NCBI RefSeq assembly: GCF_021190915.1
Contig: NZ_JAIOAP010000010.1
Location: 62,001 to 126,000, forward strand
Direction of reading: 5' to 3'
DNA from: Cohnella silvisoli
Lineage (GTDB): Bacteria > Bacillota > Bacilli > Paenibacillales > Paenibacillaceae
DNA: 64,000 nucleotides
Shown here: one piece after another, positions 33,749-42,654 of the stretch
Numbering within the stretch: the stretch's first letter is position 1
Layout: each line of letters starts with the position of its first letter
Program-made: the position numbers and the translations under genes
Notes under the pieces: model-generated
Databases searched by the model: none
What the model was told of the DNA's origin: nothing
What the model saw: only the letters and a program-made list of their open reading frames with translations

Positions 33749-34699
33749 ATGAATTTTATGCAAACCGTGAAGGGCTCCATGCTGGAAGGCTTTTATCCTG
33801 CTGGTTGGGATATGGATAAGATAGACAGCTGCTGTTCCCATCCACCGGAGACAATCAGCGAACGCCAATCGTTCTGGCATAATGAATTTCAGCCGATTTC
33901 GTGTAACGAAGTCCAAGAGCTTGACGTGAAAATGGGGCATGAAATCGCTTCGCAAATCCGCCGCAGCAAGGTTGCAGGGCGGAAGGTTGCCTTTATTTTA
34001 CCGGTAGGTCCGATGGGCATGTATAAGTGGGCGGTCTATTTTCTGAAGGAATGGAATATCGATTGTTCTCACGTTTACGGCTTTAATATGGATGAATGGA
34101 GCGACGGGGAAGGGCGAACGTTGCCATCCGATAATCCGGGTGCTTTCCAATACGCGATGGAGCAGGCTTTCTATGGACCGCTTGGTGAACTGACCGTACC
34201 TGTGAATCAGCGTCACTTCGCGACTTTGGAAACGTTGCCGACCTATGCGGATAAGATCGCGGCCTTGAAAGCGGAAGGCGCTGAGTTGATTACGGTTTTC
34301 GGAATTGGCCGGATGATGCATATCGCGTTCTGGGAGCCGCATTTCGGAGCGGAATTCGAGAACGACGCGGAATGGAGTAAACAAACGCATCGAATCGGCG
34401 CCCAACTTCATCCGCTTACGATCGAACAGAATGCCATTACGAGCTTTAAAAGCCGGACAACGCTGGTGCCATGCCGTGCCAACACGATCGGACCAGGGTT
34501 GTTCCTGCAATCCGACTACATCATCGGCGGCTGTGACGGAGCTTTAGGCCGTGGCATGCAGTGGCAGGGGCTGTCGCTTTGGACAACCTTGCGCCACGGA
34601 CCGTACAGATGGCTTCCATCTACTTATATGCCTACATTGCCAGGGAAACTATTTTTCTTGAATGAATTGGCAGGTCCACTAGAGGCGGACGTTAACTAG
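33749..34699 (+). CDS. Glucosamine-6-phosphate deaminase-like (NagB/RpiA-fold) protein, atypical active site
   Basis: A 316-residue protein of the NagB fold. [12 protein letters not shown] matches the segment around the catalytic base Asp of NagB. The segment matching NagB G-V-G-x-D-G-H-I-A-F-N-E-P reads [13 protein letters not shown]: the ring-opening His and the Glu remain, but the Asp of the Asp-His-Glu set is Met and Asn is Trp. It is also about 60 residues longer than typical NagB. ATG 33749 follows GGGAGAG. It may act on a different amino-sugar phosphate or have lost deaminase activity. The PIG-L deacetylase upstream supports an amino-sugar role. Confidence 0.82.
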   Translation: MNFMQTVKGSMLEGFYPAGWDMDKIDSCCSHPPETISERQSFWHNEFQPISCNEVQELDVKMGHEIASQIRRSKVAGRKVAFILPVGPMGMYKWAVYFLKEWNIDCSHVYGFNMDEWSDGEGRTLPSDNPGAFQYAMEQAFYGPLGELTVPVNQRHFATLETLPTYADKIAALKAEGAELITVFGIGRMMHIAFWEPHFGAEFENDAEWSKQTHRIGAQLHPLTIEQNAITSFKSRTTLVPCRANTIGPGLFLQSDYIIGGCDGALGRGMQWQGLSLWTTLRHGPYRWLPSTYMPTLPGKLFFLNELAGPLEADVN

Positions 34700-34745
34700 C
34701 GGTATAATCGGATTATTGTTCGATTTATAGCCATTGGAGGCCTTT

Positions 34746-35381
34746 ATGACACAGCTTCAGGAAATCGGAACTTATTCATGCGAGTACGTAACCTATGAGG
34801 ACGGGGTATGGGATCGCGTCGCGCCTACCAGACTGGTAGATGTCGTAACCGGAGGAGCCGTCCAAGAGGAAACGCTGGTCAAAGCTTGTTGGGATCAAAG
34901 TGCCTTATACGTGAGATTCGAATGCGTGGACACGTACAGCGTCTCCCAGTATAAGAACAGGAAGGATCCTTTATACGAGCAGGACGTCGTGGAAATGTTC
35001 ATCGACGAAGAGGGCGATTGCAAACGGTACATGGAACTAGTCGTCAGCCCGAACGGCGTGCTCTGCGACCTCATGATCACCCACGAGGACGAGAACGACC
35101 CTTTGAGCTTTAAGATCGACCGCGCGTGGGAAGTACAAGGCTTCGAAAAGATTATCGAGGCTAGCGGGGATCGGCGGACGTACACCTTTACGATTCCGTT
35201 CGCGAACTTCTCGCAAGCCCCGATGGGCGGAACGGAATGGAGAATCAATTTCTTCCGTATCGATGAGGAAGAGGGCGGAGAACGTCACTATCAAGCATGG
35301 TCTCCGACAGGAGTCGTGAATTACCATGTGGCGGATCGGTTTGGCAGGATAAGGTTTGCGGAATCTAAGGTAGATCGGTAA
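34746..35381 (+). CDS. CBM9-like sugar-binding domain protein
   Basis: A 211-residue protein without signal peptide, formed by one domain resembling carbohydrate-binding module family 9: VKACWDQSALYVRFECVDTY, then DVVEMFIDEEGD with YMELVVSPNGV, and WRINFFRID with the late YQAWSPTGVVNYHVADRFG. Proteins of this kind stand alone in many Paenibacillus sugar loci; the role is unclear, perhaps binding of reducing-end sugars. ATG 34746 is preceded by TTGGAGG with five bases between. It is the last gene before a clear terminator, so it closes the PIG-L operon. Confidence 0.8.
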   Translation: MTQLQEIGTYSCEYVTYEDGVWDRVAPTRLVDVVTGGAVQEETLVKACWDQSALYVRFECVDTYSVSQYKNRKDPLYEQDVVEMFIDEEGDCKRYMELVVSPNGVLCDLMITHEDENDPLSFKIDRAWEVQGFEKIIEASGDRRTYTFTIPFANFSQAPMGGTEWRINFFRIDEEEGGERHYQAWSPTGVVNYHVADRFGRIRFAESKVDR

Positions 35382-35397
35382 TTTTTCATGTGTTGGA

Positions 35398-35422
35398 AAA
35401 GCCCCGTTTTCGGGGCTTTTTG
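35398..35422 (+). terminator. Rho-independent terminator of the PIG-L/NagB-like/CBM9 operon
   Basis: AAAGCCCCG and CGGGGCTTT form a 9-bp stem around a TTTT loop, followed by more T. It also has an A run on the other side and could work for both strands. The 115 bp beyond it, up to the convergent AraC gene, show no further feature. Confidence 0.9.
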
Positions 35423-35537
35423 CGTTGAGCTGGATTAACTATAGGAGATCATAAATGCATGCTGGCAGCGACTTTGGAGAGTTTGAGTTGGTTAAATTCT
35501 TCAGCGAAACGGGCTGTCTTGATGTTTGCAATACCAC

Positions 35538-36455
35538 TTAAACTTGCGCCTGCATAGTTTTGGAATACTCCGACGGCGACATGCCGGTTGCGAGCTTGAA
35601 TTGGCGGGAGAAATAATGAAGGCTAGCGTAGCCAAGCCGCTCGGCAATTTCAGTCATGTTGTACGTTTCCTCGCGGATGTGCTGCTTGGCCCGTTCTATC
35701 CTTAACCGCACGACGTATTCCGTTACGCCGCAGCCGGTATGGTCGCGGAATAAGGAGCGAACATACGATTTGCTCAGGGCGAATTCGGCGCATAACGCGT
35801 CAAGAGATTGATGCTCCTGGATGTGGGCGTCCAGATATTCGACGATCCGGTTGACGAGGTCGCGCTGTCCTTTCTCTGCAGACACCGAAGACAGCTTTGT
35901 CTTTGTCGGTTGAGCCTGATGGCGGCGGATAAGCCGGATCAGAAGCGCCTCTAAATAAATCTTAACGAGCTGCTCGGCGCCGAAATCCGGCTTATCCCTG
36001 CGAGCGAGCGGATTAAACGGAACATCGGGCTTTGATTTGGTGGACGTCTGGTTGACCGGGAGAAGAAACAGCTTGTCAGCTTCCTCCATCAGCAACGAGA
36101 GTTGTTGCCGTTCTTCGTTACCGAGACGGAGCGTCTTATGCGTGAAAAAGCGCATCGCCTCGGACTTGCAGCCGAACGCAACGATGAACGTATTCGGCGG
36201 CGTCTTGCGGTTGCATTTCAGGCTGTGAAATTCGTTCGGCGAGTAAAACACCATGTCACCTTGAGTTAGATGGAAGGAGGCGAAATCGGTCGTGATCTCA
36301 ACCTCTCCTTTGTCTACATACAAGAACTCCCAGAAGTTATGCTGTTCTCCGCTGTATACATAATCTTTATTTAATTCGTTGTAATGAAAGGAGTAAATTT
36401 TATCAATCGAAATTTGCTCTTTCAGCTTGATAAACCGATAACGCGTATTCCCCAT
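35538..36455 (-). CDS. AraC-family regulator with N-terminal cupin domain
   Basis: A 305-residue regulator. The cupin-type sensor has HNFWEFLYVDKGEVEI and GDMVFYSPNEFHSL; the DNA-binding part has LCAEFALSKSYVRSLFRDH and LGYASLHYFSRQFKLATGMS, ending P-S-E-Y. It is transcribed away from the oxidoreductase operon at 36647 and probably controls it. Two direct repeats of AAAAGTGCAAA in the shared intergenic region are the likely binding site. Paralogue of the regulator at 31915-32817. Confidence 0.92.
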   Translation of the reverse strand: MGNTRYRFIKLKEQISIDKIYSFHYNELNKDYVYSGEQHNFWEFLYVDKGEVEITTDFASFHLTQGDMVFYSPNEFHSLKCNRKTPPNTFIVAFGCKSEAMRFFTHKTLRLGNEERQQLSLLMEEADKLFLLPVNQTSTKSKPDVPFNPLARRDKPDFGAEQLVKIYLEALLIRLIRRHQAQPTKTKLSSVSAEKGQRDLVNRIVEYLDAHIQEHQSLDALCAEFALSKSYVRSLFRDHTGCGVTEYVVRLRIERAKQHIREETYNMTEIAERLGYASLHYFSRQFKLATGMSPSEYSKTMQAQV

Positions 36456-36526
36456 GCGCGACCGTCCTTTTCAACGCTTTTGTATTTCGCACCTTCATAG
36501 TAATTTGGGCGACTTGATATGTCAAT

Positions 36527-36556
36527 AAAAGTGCAAACGAATTACAAAAGTGCAAA
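36527..36556. promoter_or_regulatory. Direct repeats AAAAGTGCAAA, candidate AraC-type binding site
   Basis: AAAAGTGCAAA occurs at 36527-36537 and again at 36546-36556, 19 bp apart start to start, close to two helical turns as AraC-family monomers prefer. A degenerate inverted copy (TTTCGCACCTT) lies near 36486. The site is between the divergent AraC gene and the Gfo/Idh/MocA operon. Confidence 0.5.
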
Positions 36557-36646
36557 TATAAAATCGTTTTCGCCAAAGCTTTTCATTCCGATGCGCCATT
36601 ATGATTACGGGGAGAAACTGTTTCGAATCGATAGGAGGAAACAACT

Positions 36647-37633
36647 GTGGGAAAAATTCGCACGGCCGTTGTTGGATTGAACTTGGGGCTTGCCCACGCG
36701 CATGCGTTCAAGAAGTCGGAACGCTCGGATTTGCGCTGGGTGGTCGATCTGGATGAGAGCAAAGCGGCGAAAACGGCGGAAGAACTCGGTTGCAATTATA
36801 CGACCGATTGGACGAAGATACTGGACGATGTCGATGCAGTGAGTTTGTGCACGCCGCATCATCTGCATGCGCCGCAAGCTCTTCAGGCGATTGCTGCCGG
36901 CAAGCATGTCCTGTTGGAGAAACCGCTTGCGAACTCGGAGGACGATTGCCTCAGCATCATCGACGCCGCCGATCAAAAAGGTGTTACACTCATGATGGCC
37001 TATGTCGTAAGGTACTTGCCTGCGATCCGGAAATTGAAGGAAGCGGTCGACAGCGGCAAGTACGGCAAACCGATCAGCGCCCAAGTTTGGGTGCAAACCT
37101 TCCTGAATCCGATGCCGGGGACATGGTTTGCCAGCAAGGAGAAGCTGGGCGGAGGTGTATTGTTCAGCCACGGCTGCCATTACATCGACATCTTGTTGTA
37201 CCTGCTGGGAGAACCTGACCGTGTTGCCCAATTTGGAACGAGGGTCGGAACCGAATGGATGGAGGGCGAAGGGACGTCCCACGGGATTATAGAATTCAAA
37301 AGCGGCGCGCTTGCGCATTTGGTCAGCAGTTGGGGAATGAAGTACACAAATCCGCCAGCCTTGTGCCAAATCCATTTGACGGAAGGTTTGCTGCAATTGA
37401 GCAGAGACCTTTGGTCCATTGAAGCAATAACGGAACAGGGAACGACAACGTTGTTCGAGCGGTCGCCAGAGCTAGAATCGACTATCGATATGAATATCGC
37501 GTTCGAAATCGAACACTTCCTGCAATGCATTGAATCCGGCGACCGGCCCGAAACGGACGGATATGAAGCGCTAAAATCGCATCGGACGATCTGGGCGATG
37601 TCAAGCAGCACGGGAGTTCAAGTGAATTTATAA
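36647..37633 (+). CDS. Gfo/Idh/MocA-family oxidoreductase
   Basis: A 328-residue NAD(P)-dependent sugar oxidoreductase with LLEKPLANSEDD holding the conserved Lys and GGGVLFSHGCHYIDILLYLL with the H-x-x-D of the active site. The N-terminal dinucleotide loop is atypical: VGLNLGLAHAHAF rather than G-x-G-x-x-G/A. GTG 36647 is the only start with a good site, ATAGGAGGAAAC. First gene of a three-gene operon under the divergent AraC regulator. Its nearest relative here is the protein encoded at 13646-14695. Confidence 0.89.
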   Translation: MGKIRTAVVGLNLGLAHAHAFKKSERSDLRWVVDLDESKAAKTAEELGCNYTTDWTKILDDVDAVSLCTPHHLHAPQALQAIAAGKHVLLEKPLANSEDDCLSIIDAADQKGVTLMMAYVVRYLPAIRKLKEAVDSGKYGKPISAQVWVQTFLNPMPGTWFASKEKLGGGVLFSHGCHYIDILLYLLGEPDRVAQFGTRVGTEWMEGEGTSHGIIEFKSGALAHLVSSWGMKYTNPPALCQIHLTEGLLQLSRDLWSIEAITEQGTTTLFERSPELESTIDMNIAFEIEHFLQCIESGDRPETDGYEALKSHRTIWAMSSSTGVQVNL

Positions 37634-37654
37634 GACGAGAAGGAGGAGCAGAAT

Positions 37655-38710
37655 ATGACTATTAAAATAGGCATTATCGGCTGCGGACTGATGGGTTCTC
37701 TGCACGCCCGCACGCTGCATGCTATGCCGGGTGTCAAAGTCGCGGCCGTTCACAACCGGACGCGCTCTAAAGCCGAGGCGCTAGCAGCGGAAGTAGGTGC
37801 TACCGTATACGATTCTTATGAGTCGTTGCTGGAGCAAGATTTGGATGCGGTGTGGGTGGCGACTCCCGACCATCTGCACGTGGATGCTTCCAAGGCGGTT
37901 CTGGAGTCGGGCAAACATTTGTTTCTGGAGAAGGCGATCGCTACCTCAACGGCCGATGCGGCCAAGATCGTTGAGGCCGGCGCGAAACATCCACACCTGA
38001 AAGCGATGGTCGGCTATCCGCTTCGCTTCTCGCCCGTGTACAGAGCGATGAAACAAGCCGTCTCGCGCGGCAACGCCGGCAAACCGATTCAAGCTTGGTC
38101 GATGCGTACTCATTTTCTCGATCCGAATCAGCGGGTGTACGATAAATATCGCGATCATTATTACGATACGCCGAGTTGGTATTTCGATGATGAGACGGCG
38201 AAAGGGCCGATTTTCTCCCATGGATCTCACGATTACGATTTACTGATGTGGATGTGCGGCGAGATCGAATCGGTATTCGCATACGGGGGTACGTACCTGC
38301 TACCGCCGGGAAGCGTCGCGGATGCGTTTACCGTATCGCTTCGTTTCGCGAACGGGGGGATCGGACAGGTCAGCACGCCATGGGTGACCCGCGTCGAATA
38401 CGACATCACTGGCGTGGCAACGGAAAACCTGACCGTGGTTAACAACAATGGGGAATTATTGGAGAAAGACGATGACGGACCCGGGCGGACTACGACCTTT
38501 GCGGACAATGATATGTGGTTTCGCCTGAACTCGCACTTTATCGATTGCATACGTGACAATAAGCAGCTGCTTATCTCGCTTGCGGACGGGATGCGCGTAG
38601 TTGCCGTTTCCGAAGCGGCTTACCGCTCGCTCAAGGAGCGCAGGGAAGTGCAGGTTGACTATACCGCCCTAGGAATCGCGACAATAACAGGAAGCAAGGT
38701 GCAGCCATGA
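37655..38710 (+). CDS. Gfo/Idh/MocA-family oxidoreductase
   Basis: A 351-residue NAD(P)-dependent dehydrogenase with a regular Rossmann motif, GIIGCGLMGSLHAR, the FLEKAIA segment with the conserved Lys (EKA rather than EKP), and PIFSHGSHDYDLLMWMCG carrying the H-x-x-D pair, as in myo-inositol 2-dehydrogenase-like proteins. ATG 37655 follows GAAGGAGGAG. Its TGA overlaps the next start as ATGA. Two different oxidoreductases followed by a TIM-barrel isomerase suggest a reduction/oxidation/epimerisation route for one sugar. Confidence 0.9.
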   Translation: MTIKIGIIGCGLMGSLHARTLHAMPGVKVAAVHNRTRSKAEALAAEVGATVYDSYESLLEQDLDAVWVATPDHLHVDASKAVLESGKHLFLEKAIATSTADAAKIVEAGAKHPHLKAMVGYPLRFSPVYRAMKQAVSRGNAGKPIQAWSMRTHFLDPNQRVYDKYRDHYYDTPSWYFDDETAKGPIFSHGSHDYDLLMWMCGEIESVFAYGGTYLLPPGSVADAFTVSLRFANGGIGQVSTPWVTRVEYDITGVATENLTVVNNNGELLEKDDDGPGRTTTFADNDMWFRLNSHFIDCIRDNKQLLISLADGMRVVAVSEAAYRSLKERREVQVDYTALGIATITGSKVQP

Positions 38711-39573
38711 AGCAAAAAGTCAAGCTGGCGTGCATGACCTGGATCTATAACGAGCATTCGTTCGAGCGGTCGTTGGGAAGCATCGCTCGTGCCGGATATC
38801 GCTACGTATCGTTCGGCTTGCCTCATGAGGGCAAGCCGGCTTTCGACGACGGCGCGGCGGGAGAAGCAACGCGGATCATCCGCTTGCTGGAGAGATACGG
38901 ACTAAAGCCGGTGACGCTTGTCAGCACGGACGTCTTGGCTCCAGGCCGTCCGATTAAGCTAGCGCTGCAGCGGATGGCGTTCGCGCAAGCGATCGGCGCG
39001 CAGGAATTGCTTTCGCTCGGCACGACGAGTTACCGGAATTTTCCCGGTGAGCCGCTAACGGACGAGGAGATGAAGCCGATAAACGAAGCGTTTGCGGCGA
39101 AATTCCGCGAAGTAGGCGAGGAAGCGGGGAAGCACGGACTTATCGTCACGATCAAGCCGCATACGGGCAACACGGCATCGGCGAATATAATCGCCGATAC
39201 GCTGAGAACCATCGGTTCACCGCATGTGAAGGCTTCTTACGATCCCGGCAATGTGCGCTTCTACGAAGGCATCGAGCCTTCAGCGGACTTACCCGTAATC
39301 GCGGAGCAGACCGTCTCGTTCATCGCGAAAGATCATAAGGGCGAGCGCTCGGAGGCAGACTTTCCTATCCCGGGACAAGGGGACGTCGACTTCCCGGCCA
39401 TGTTCGCGACGCTGTATGAAGCAGGCTTCGCCGGCCCAGTCGTCGTGGAACGACTTGACGGCGCAGATGGAAGCTTCGGAGCCGGCATACCGATCAGCGT
39501 GCTGGATGAACGGGTGGCGAAGGCGCGGGTCAATCTCGAGCGGATGCTGCAAGAAGCCGGATTCGAAATCTAA
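38707..39573 (+). CDS. Sugar phosphate isomerase/epimerase-type TIM barrel (AP endonuclease 2 fold)
   Basis: A 288-residue protein of the xylose-isomerase-like TIM-barrel family. Metal-ligand motifs are visible: ITIKPHTGN-like segment (VTIKPHTGNTA), SYDPGNVRFYEG, FIAKDHKGER and the late VVVERLDGADG with Glu. These proteins isomerise, epimerise or dehydrate sugars and cyclitols. Translational coupling by the ATGA overlap ties it to the preceding oxidoreductase. Signal peptide absent. Confidence 0.87.
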   Translation: MKQKVKLACMTWIYNEHSFERSLGSIARAGYRYVSFGLPHEGKPAFDDGAAGEATRIIRLLERYGLKPVTLVSTDVLAPGRPIKLALQRMAFAQAIGAQELLSLGTTSYRNFPGEPLTDEEMKPINEAFAAKFREVGEEAGKHGLIVTIKPHTGNTASANIIADTLRTIGSPHVKASYDPGNVRFYEGIEPSADLPVIAEQTVSFIAKDHKGERSEADFPIPGQGDVDFPAMFATLYEAGFAGPVVVERLDGADGSFGAGIPISVLDERVAKARVNLERMLQEAGFEI

Positions 39574-39619
39574 TAGATCATCCTAATCAGATATTAATGT
39601 TTTTAATCAAATCGTAATA

Positions 39620-39648
39620 TTGTTGTACATTGCTGGATTCAATAGAAT
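39620..39648 (+). promoter_or_regulatory. Candidate sigma-A promoter of the second binding-protein gene
   Basis: TTGTTG at 39620-39625, a 17-bp spacer and TAGAAT at 39643-39648. Expected transcription start near 39655, about 65 bp before the start codon. Confidence 0.5.
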
Positions 39649-39661
39649 TAGCTTAGGTAAT

Positions 39662-39676
39662 ATGTTAGCGTTTTCA
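39662..39676 (+). promoter_or_regulatory. Candidate cre (CcpA binding) site
   Basis: ATGTTAGCGTTTTCA matches the Bacillus cre consensus WTGNAANCGNWNNCW at all but one defined position. It lies just downstream of the predicted start of transcription, where CcpA would repress binding-protein expression when preferred sugars are present. Confidence 0.45.
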
Positions 39677-39718
39677 AAAATGGATTAACATCAAACACAA
39701 TCAGGGGGACATGAGAGC

Positions 39719-41623
39719 ATGGCAACAAAAATCCTAAGCTTATCTATCGTATTAACCTTGCTTATCGCTATTATCTCAGCATGTACGAACAGCAATAACA
39801 ACGCAACTCCAACCAGCAGCAACGCAAGCGAACAATCCACGCAGCCATCGTCCTCAACTGCTGCAGAAGAAGGCTATAAGCCTACCAAAGATTTGGAGCT
39901 AACCATCTGGAATACGCAAGGTACGGATGTTCAAGCCGTGGACAGGCCGAAGGAAGACATCCCTGGCGAATGGCTTTATCAGAAAACTAAGGTAAAGGTC
40001 AAAGAGTTCTACGGGAACGGAGGACAACAATGGGAGCCGAAGCTTACGACGCTTGTAGCGAGCGGCAATCTGCCTAGTCTCGTTCTCACGCAAGCGGGAC
40101 AAGGCCCTGCTCACCACGCTAAGCTGCATGAAGGCGATCTGAACTGGGAATTGACTCCGGAAATGCTGCAGAAATACGCTCCCGATGTCTGGAACAATGT
40201 GCCGCAATATGTATGGGACTCGATCAAAATAGACGGCAAGATCTATGGCGTTCCGTATAATTTTCGCGTGAATAAGGAACTGGATCCCGGACTGTCCGAC
40301 GATATGGTGAATACTTTCAGCACGCTGAAAAATAAAATCGCCAGCGACATCCTGTTTGTTAGAGACGATATTCTGAAAAAGCTGATTCCGACGGCAATGA
40401 ACTACGAAGAAGCGATGAAGCGGATCAAAGAAAAGAACGCTCCGATCGGCGACGACTTCGTATTGCCTATTAAAACCACGGATGAATATATCAAGTTTAT
40501 GTACGACATCAAGGCTCTTGGGTTAAAAGAAGGTAACAATCCGGTCTATGCCAGCGGATATGACGGCGGCGACAACTGGATAGCCCTCAGCGTTCTTGGT
40601 GCTGAAATGATGGGCTACAAGGGCTATTTTTACACAGGCTGGTTGAACATACCGGAGAAGAAAATGGATTTCGGTTATTTGAACCCTGTCTTCAAAGAGG
40701 CGGGGAAAATCCAAAATAAGATGATCAACGATAAAGTCATCGATCCGGAATCGCTCGTTCACAATGCGGAGAAGTTCAAGGAAAAGGTCATGAACGGGCA
40801 GTATGCGATCGTTCCGGTATCGTGGATCGGACCGGTCGACCAAGTAAATGCGGACTTGGAAAAGGCGGGTAAAAAGTTCAGATACGTACCTTTCTATACG
40901 CAAGTGGCGCAAAGAGCGGAGTTCCCATCGTATTTGGAAGGGCCTCCTTCGTTCCTGGACACTTTGTCCATCTTGAAAACGGTTAATGAAGATCAAGTTC
41001 CGCAAGTTCTTAACTGGATCAATACGATGTTTACAGCCGAATGGGATGAAATCAGGTTCTGGGGAACGAAGGAAGCGGGCCTCTATGAGGAGCTTGCCGA
41101 CGGAACGAGAAAGTTTAAAGATGCAAGTCTTCAGAAGTTCCTGATCGATGGCGATTTGACCGCGATGGATTGGAAGGATGCCAAAGGGTTGAACTTCAAC
41201 AACATCCCTTACAGCGGGGGGACGCCAGGGTTCTGGTACGGCGTAGAGAAATGGGCGGATTCGGCCAGTACATTTAATCCTCTAATTCTAAATAAGCTTA
41301 CGCGTTTCGATACATTGGGCAAAGCGCTTAAGTTCCCGGTTACGAGCCCGTGGGTGACGGGAATGGTGCCCGTTCCGAACGTGCAGTCCTGGTCGCCGGA
41401 ATACGCTAATATCCCTGAAGTGCAGAAGCTCTGGTCGACAAGAGCGACATGGGATAATCCGTTCAAGATCACTTTAACCGCTAAAAACGAAGAGGAATTC
41501 AACAAAAAATGGGATGCCGCGGTAGCCAACTTCAAAAAAGTGATCGATGTGGACAAAATGCTGGAGGAGCAGACGAAAATCGTCCTTCCTCTACTGGAAA
41601 AACGGGAGGCTGCTGCTAAGTAA
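39719..41623 (+). CDS. Extracellular solute-binding lipoprotein, LplA type (second copy)
   Basis: A 634-residue precursor with lipobox IISAC (lipidated Cys22), a Ser/Asn/Thr-rich linker and then a mature domain very close to the one encoded at 7831-9759: both share LTIWNTQGTDV, TTLVASGNLP and LVLTQAGQGPA, and similarity continues to the C-terminus (FKKVIDVDKMLEEQT). ATG 39719 follows CAGGGGGACATGAGAGC. Unlike the first copy it stands upstream and apart from its presumed permeases (47534-49360), with its own promoter and cre-like site. It should be the ligand receptor of the second importer. Confidence 0.93.
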   Translation: MATKILSLSIVLTLLIAIISACTNSNNNATPTSSNASEQSTQPSSSTAAEEGYKPTKDLELTIWNTQGTDVQAVDRPKEDIPGEWLYQKTKVKVKEFYGNGGQQWEPKLTTLVASGNLPSLVLTQAGQGPAHHAKLHEGDLNWELTPEMLQKYAPDVWNNVPQYVWDSIKIDGKIYGVPYNFRVNKELDPGLSDDMVNTFSTLKNKIASDILFVRDDILKKLIPTAMNYEEAMKRIKEKNAPIGDDFVLPIKTTDEYIKFMYDIKALGLKEGNNPVYASGYDGGDNWIALSVLGAEMMGYKGYFYTGWLNIPEKKMDFGYLNPVFKEAGKIQNKMINDKVIDPESLVHNAEKFKEKVMNGQYAIVPVSWIGPVDQVNADLEKAGKKFRYVPFYTQVAQRAEFPSYLEGPPSFLDTLSILKTVNEDQVPQVLNWINTMFTAEWDEIRFWGTKEAGLYEELADGTRKFKDASLQKFLIDGDLTAMDWKDAKGLNFNNIPYSGGTPGFWYGVEKWADSASTFNPLILNKLTRFDTLGKALKFPVTSPWVTGMVPVPNVQSWSPEYANIPEVQKLWSTRATWDNPFKITLTAKNEEEFNKKWDAAVANFKKVIDVDKMLEEQTKIVLPLLEKREAAAK

Positions 41624-41679
41624 AGTTTCATGAAATCATCGGCATGGTCAACAGAAATTAATTCCGAGTTGTTCGGAGT

Positions 41680-41702
41680 CCCGGGGTGCGCAGCGCCTCG
41701 GG
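41680..41702 (+). repeat. GC-rich imperfect hairpin after the second binding-protein gene
   Basis: CCCGGGGTGC and GCGCCTCGGG can pair with two interruptions. There is no T tract. It may limit read-through from the highly expressed binding-protein gene into the next gene. Confidence 0.35.
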
Positions 41703-41750
41703 AATTCCTGATTCAAGGCAGAGACATGAAAGAAAGGCGGGTAAGGACCG

Positions 41751-42653
41751 ATGACACCGCAATCGCATGAAATTAGGCTGGATCGCTTGCATCTTTGCAC
41801 CTTCGAGCAGGCCCTCGGGCTTAGGAACAGAGGCTTCGAAGGTTACTACACGAATATGACCGTAACAATGGAGCAATTGCTGACTTTATTTTCCGATTAC
41901 GGCATTCGTCCTGAGTTGTCTGTTGTGGCTCGCTTCGGTGAACAGCCCGTCGGGTTTGTGTTTCTGGCTTTCAAAACCGTAAACGGAGTCAAGTTGGCCT
42001 GGAATGGCGGAACTGGAGTTTTTCCGGAATATCGGGGACATGGGATTGCCAAAGCGATGATGGAGGAAGTGCGGCGAATTCTGGAGACTGAAGCGGCAGA
42101 CCGGGCTTTTCTGGAAGTCGTAACGAAAAATACTCACGCGGTATCGGCTTACGAGAAAGGAGGCTTTCGTATAGTCGATCAAATAACCGGCATGTCATTG
42201 TCGGAGCCGTTGGTGCAGCTGTTCAGCGGAATGGCCGTCCCGGCTGGGGTGAGACTTAATTACGGGAATTGTTCCGATGCTGCCGCTATTCCCTTCTACC
42301 GTCATGAGGCGGCTTGGGATTGTCAATGGCACAATATCCGGGAAGGCGAGTCGCTGATCTTAACGGATTCGCGTAATGAAGTTATCGCTTATGCCTTGTT
42401 TCAACGAAAAAGATCAGCTGATGGTGCAATAAGCTCGGTGAATCTTTATCAGTGCGAAGCGGACCCTTTGCGCGCAGATAAGTCGGTATTATTCGGCATC
42501 CTGCTGCATCAACTGTTTGGGGAGTCTGATGGGGCATACGCGAAACAAGCCGTAAATTTGTCGATGTCTCATCCGGAGTTGATCGCGCTGCTCAAGGAAG
42601 CCGGATTTACGACCAATTATGAACAATATCTGATGATGTGGGAGAGGAAATAA
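41751..42653 (+). CDS. GNAT-family N-acetyltransferase
   Basis: A 300-residue protein with one recognisable GNAT domain at residues about 5-145: the acetyl-CoA pyrophosphate-binding motif is GVFPEYRGHGIAKAMMEE and the later VVTKNTHAVSAYEKGGF is the usual N-x-x-A-x-x-x-Y-E-K-x-G-F. The C-terminal half is a degenerate second GNAT-like unit with no clear binding motif. The substrate is unknown. The start follows AAAGGCGGGTAAGG, and only one base separates its stop from the next gene, so the two form one unit. Confidence 0.87.
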   Translation: MTPQSHEIRLDRLHLCTFEQALGLRNRGFEGYYTNMTVTMEQLLTLFSDYGIRPELSVVARFGEQPVGFVFLAFKTVNGVKLAWNGGTGVFPEYRGHGIAKAMMEEVRRILETEAADRAFLEVVTKNTHAVSAYEKGGFRIVDQITGMSLSEPLVQLFSGMAVPAGVRLNYGNCSDAAAIPFYRHEAAWDCQWHNIREGESLILTDSRNEVIAYALFQRKRSADGAISSVNLYQCEADPLRADKSVLFGILLHQLFGESDGAYAKQAVNLSMSHPELIALLKEAGFTTNYEQYLMMWERK

Positions 42654-42654
42654 G

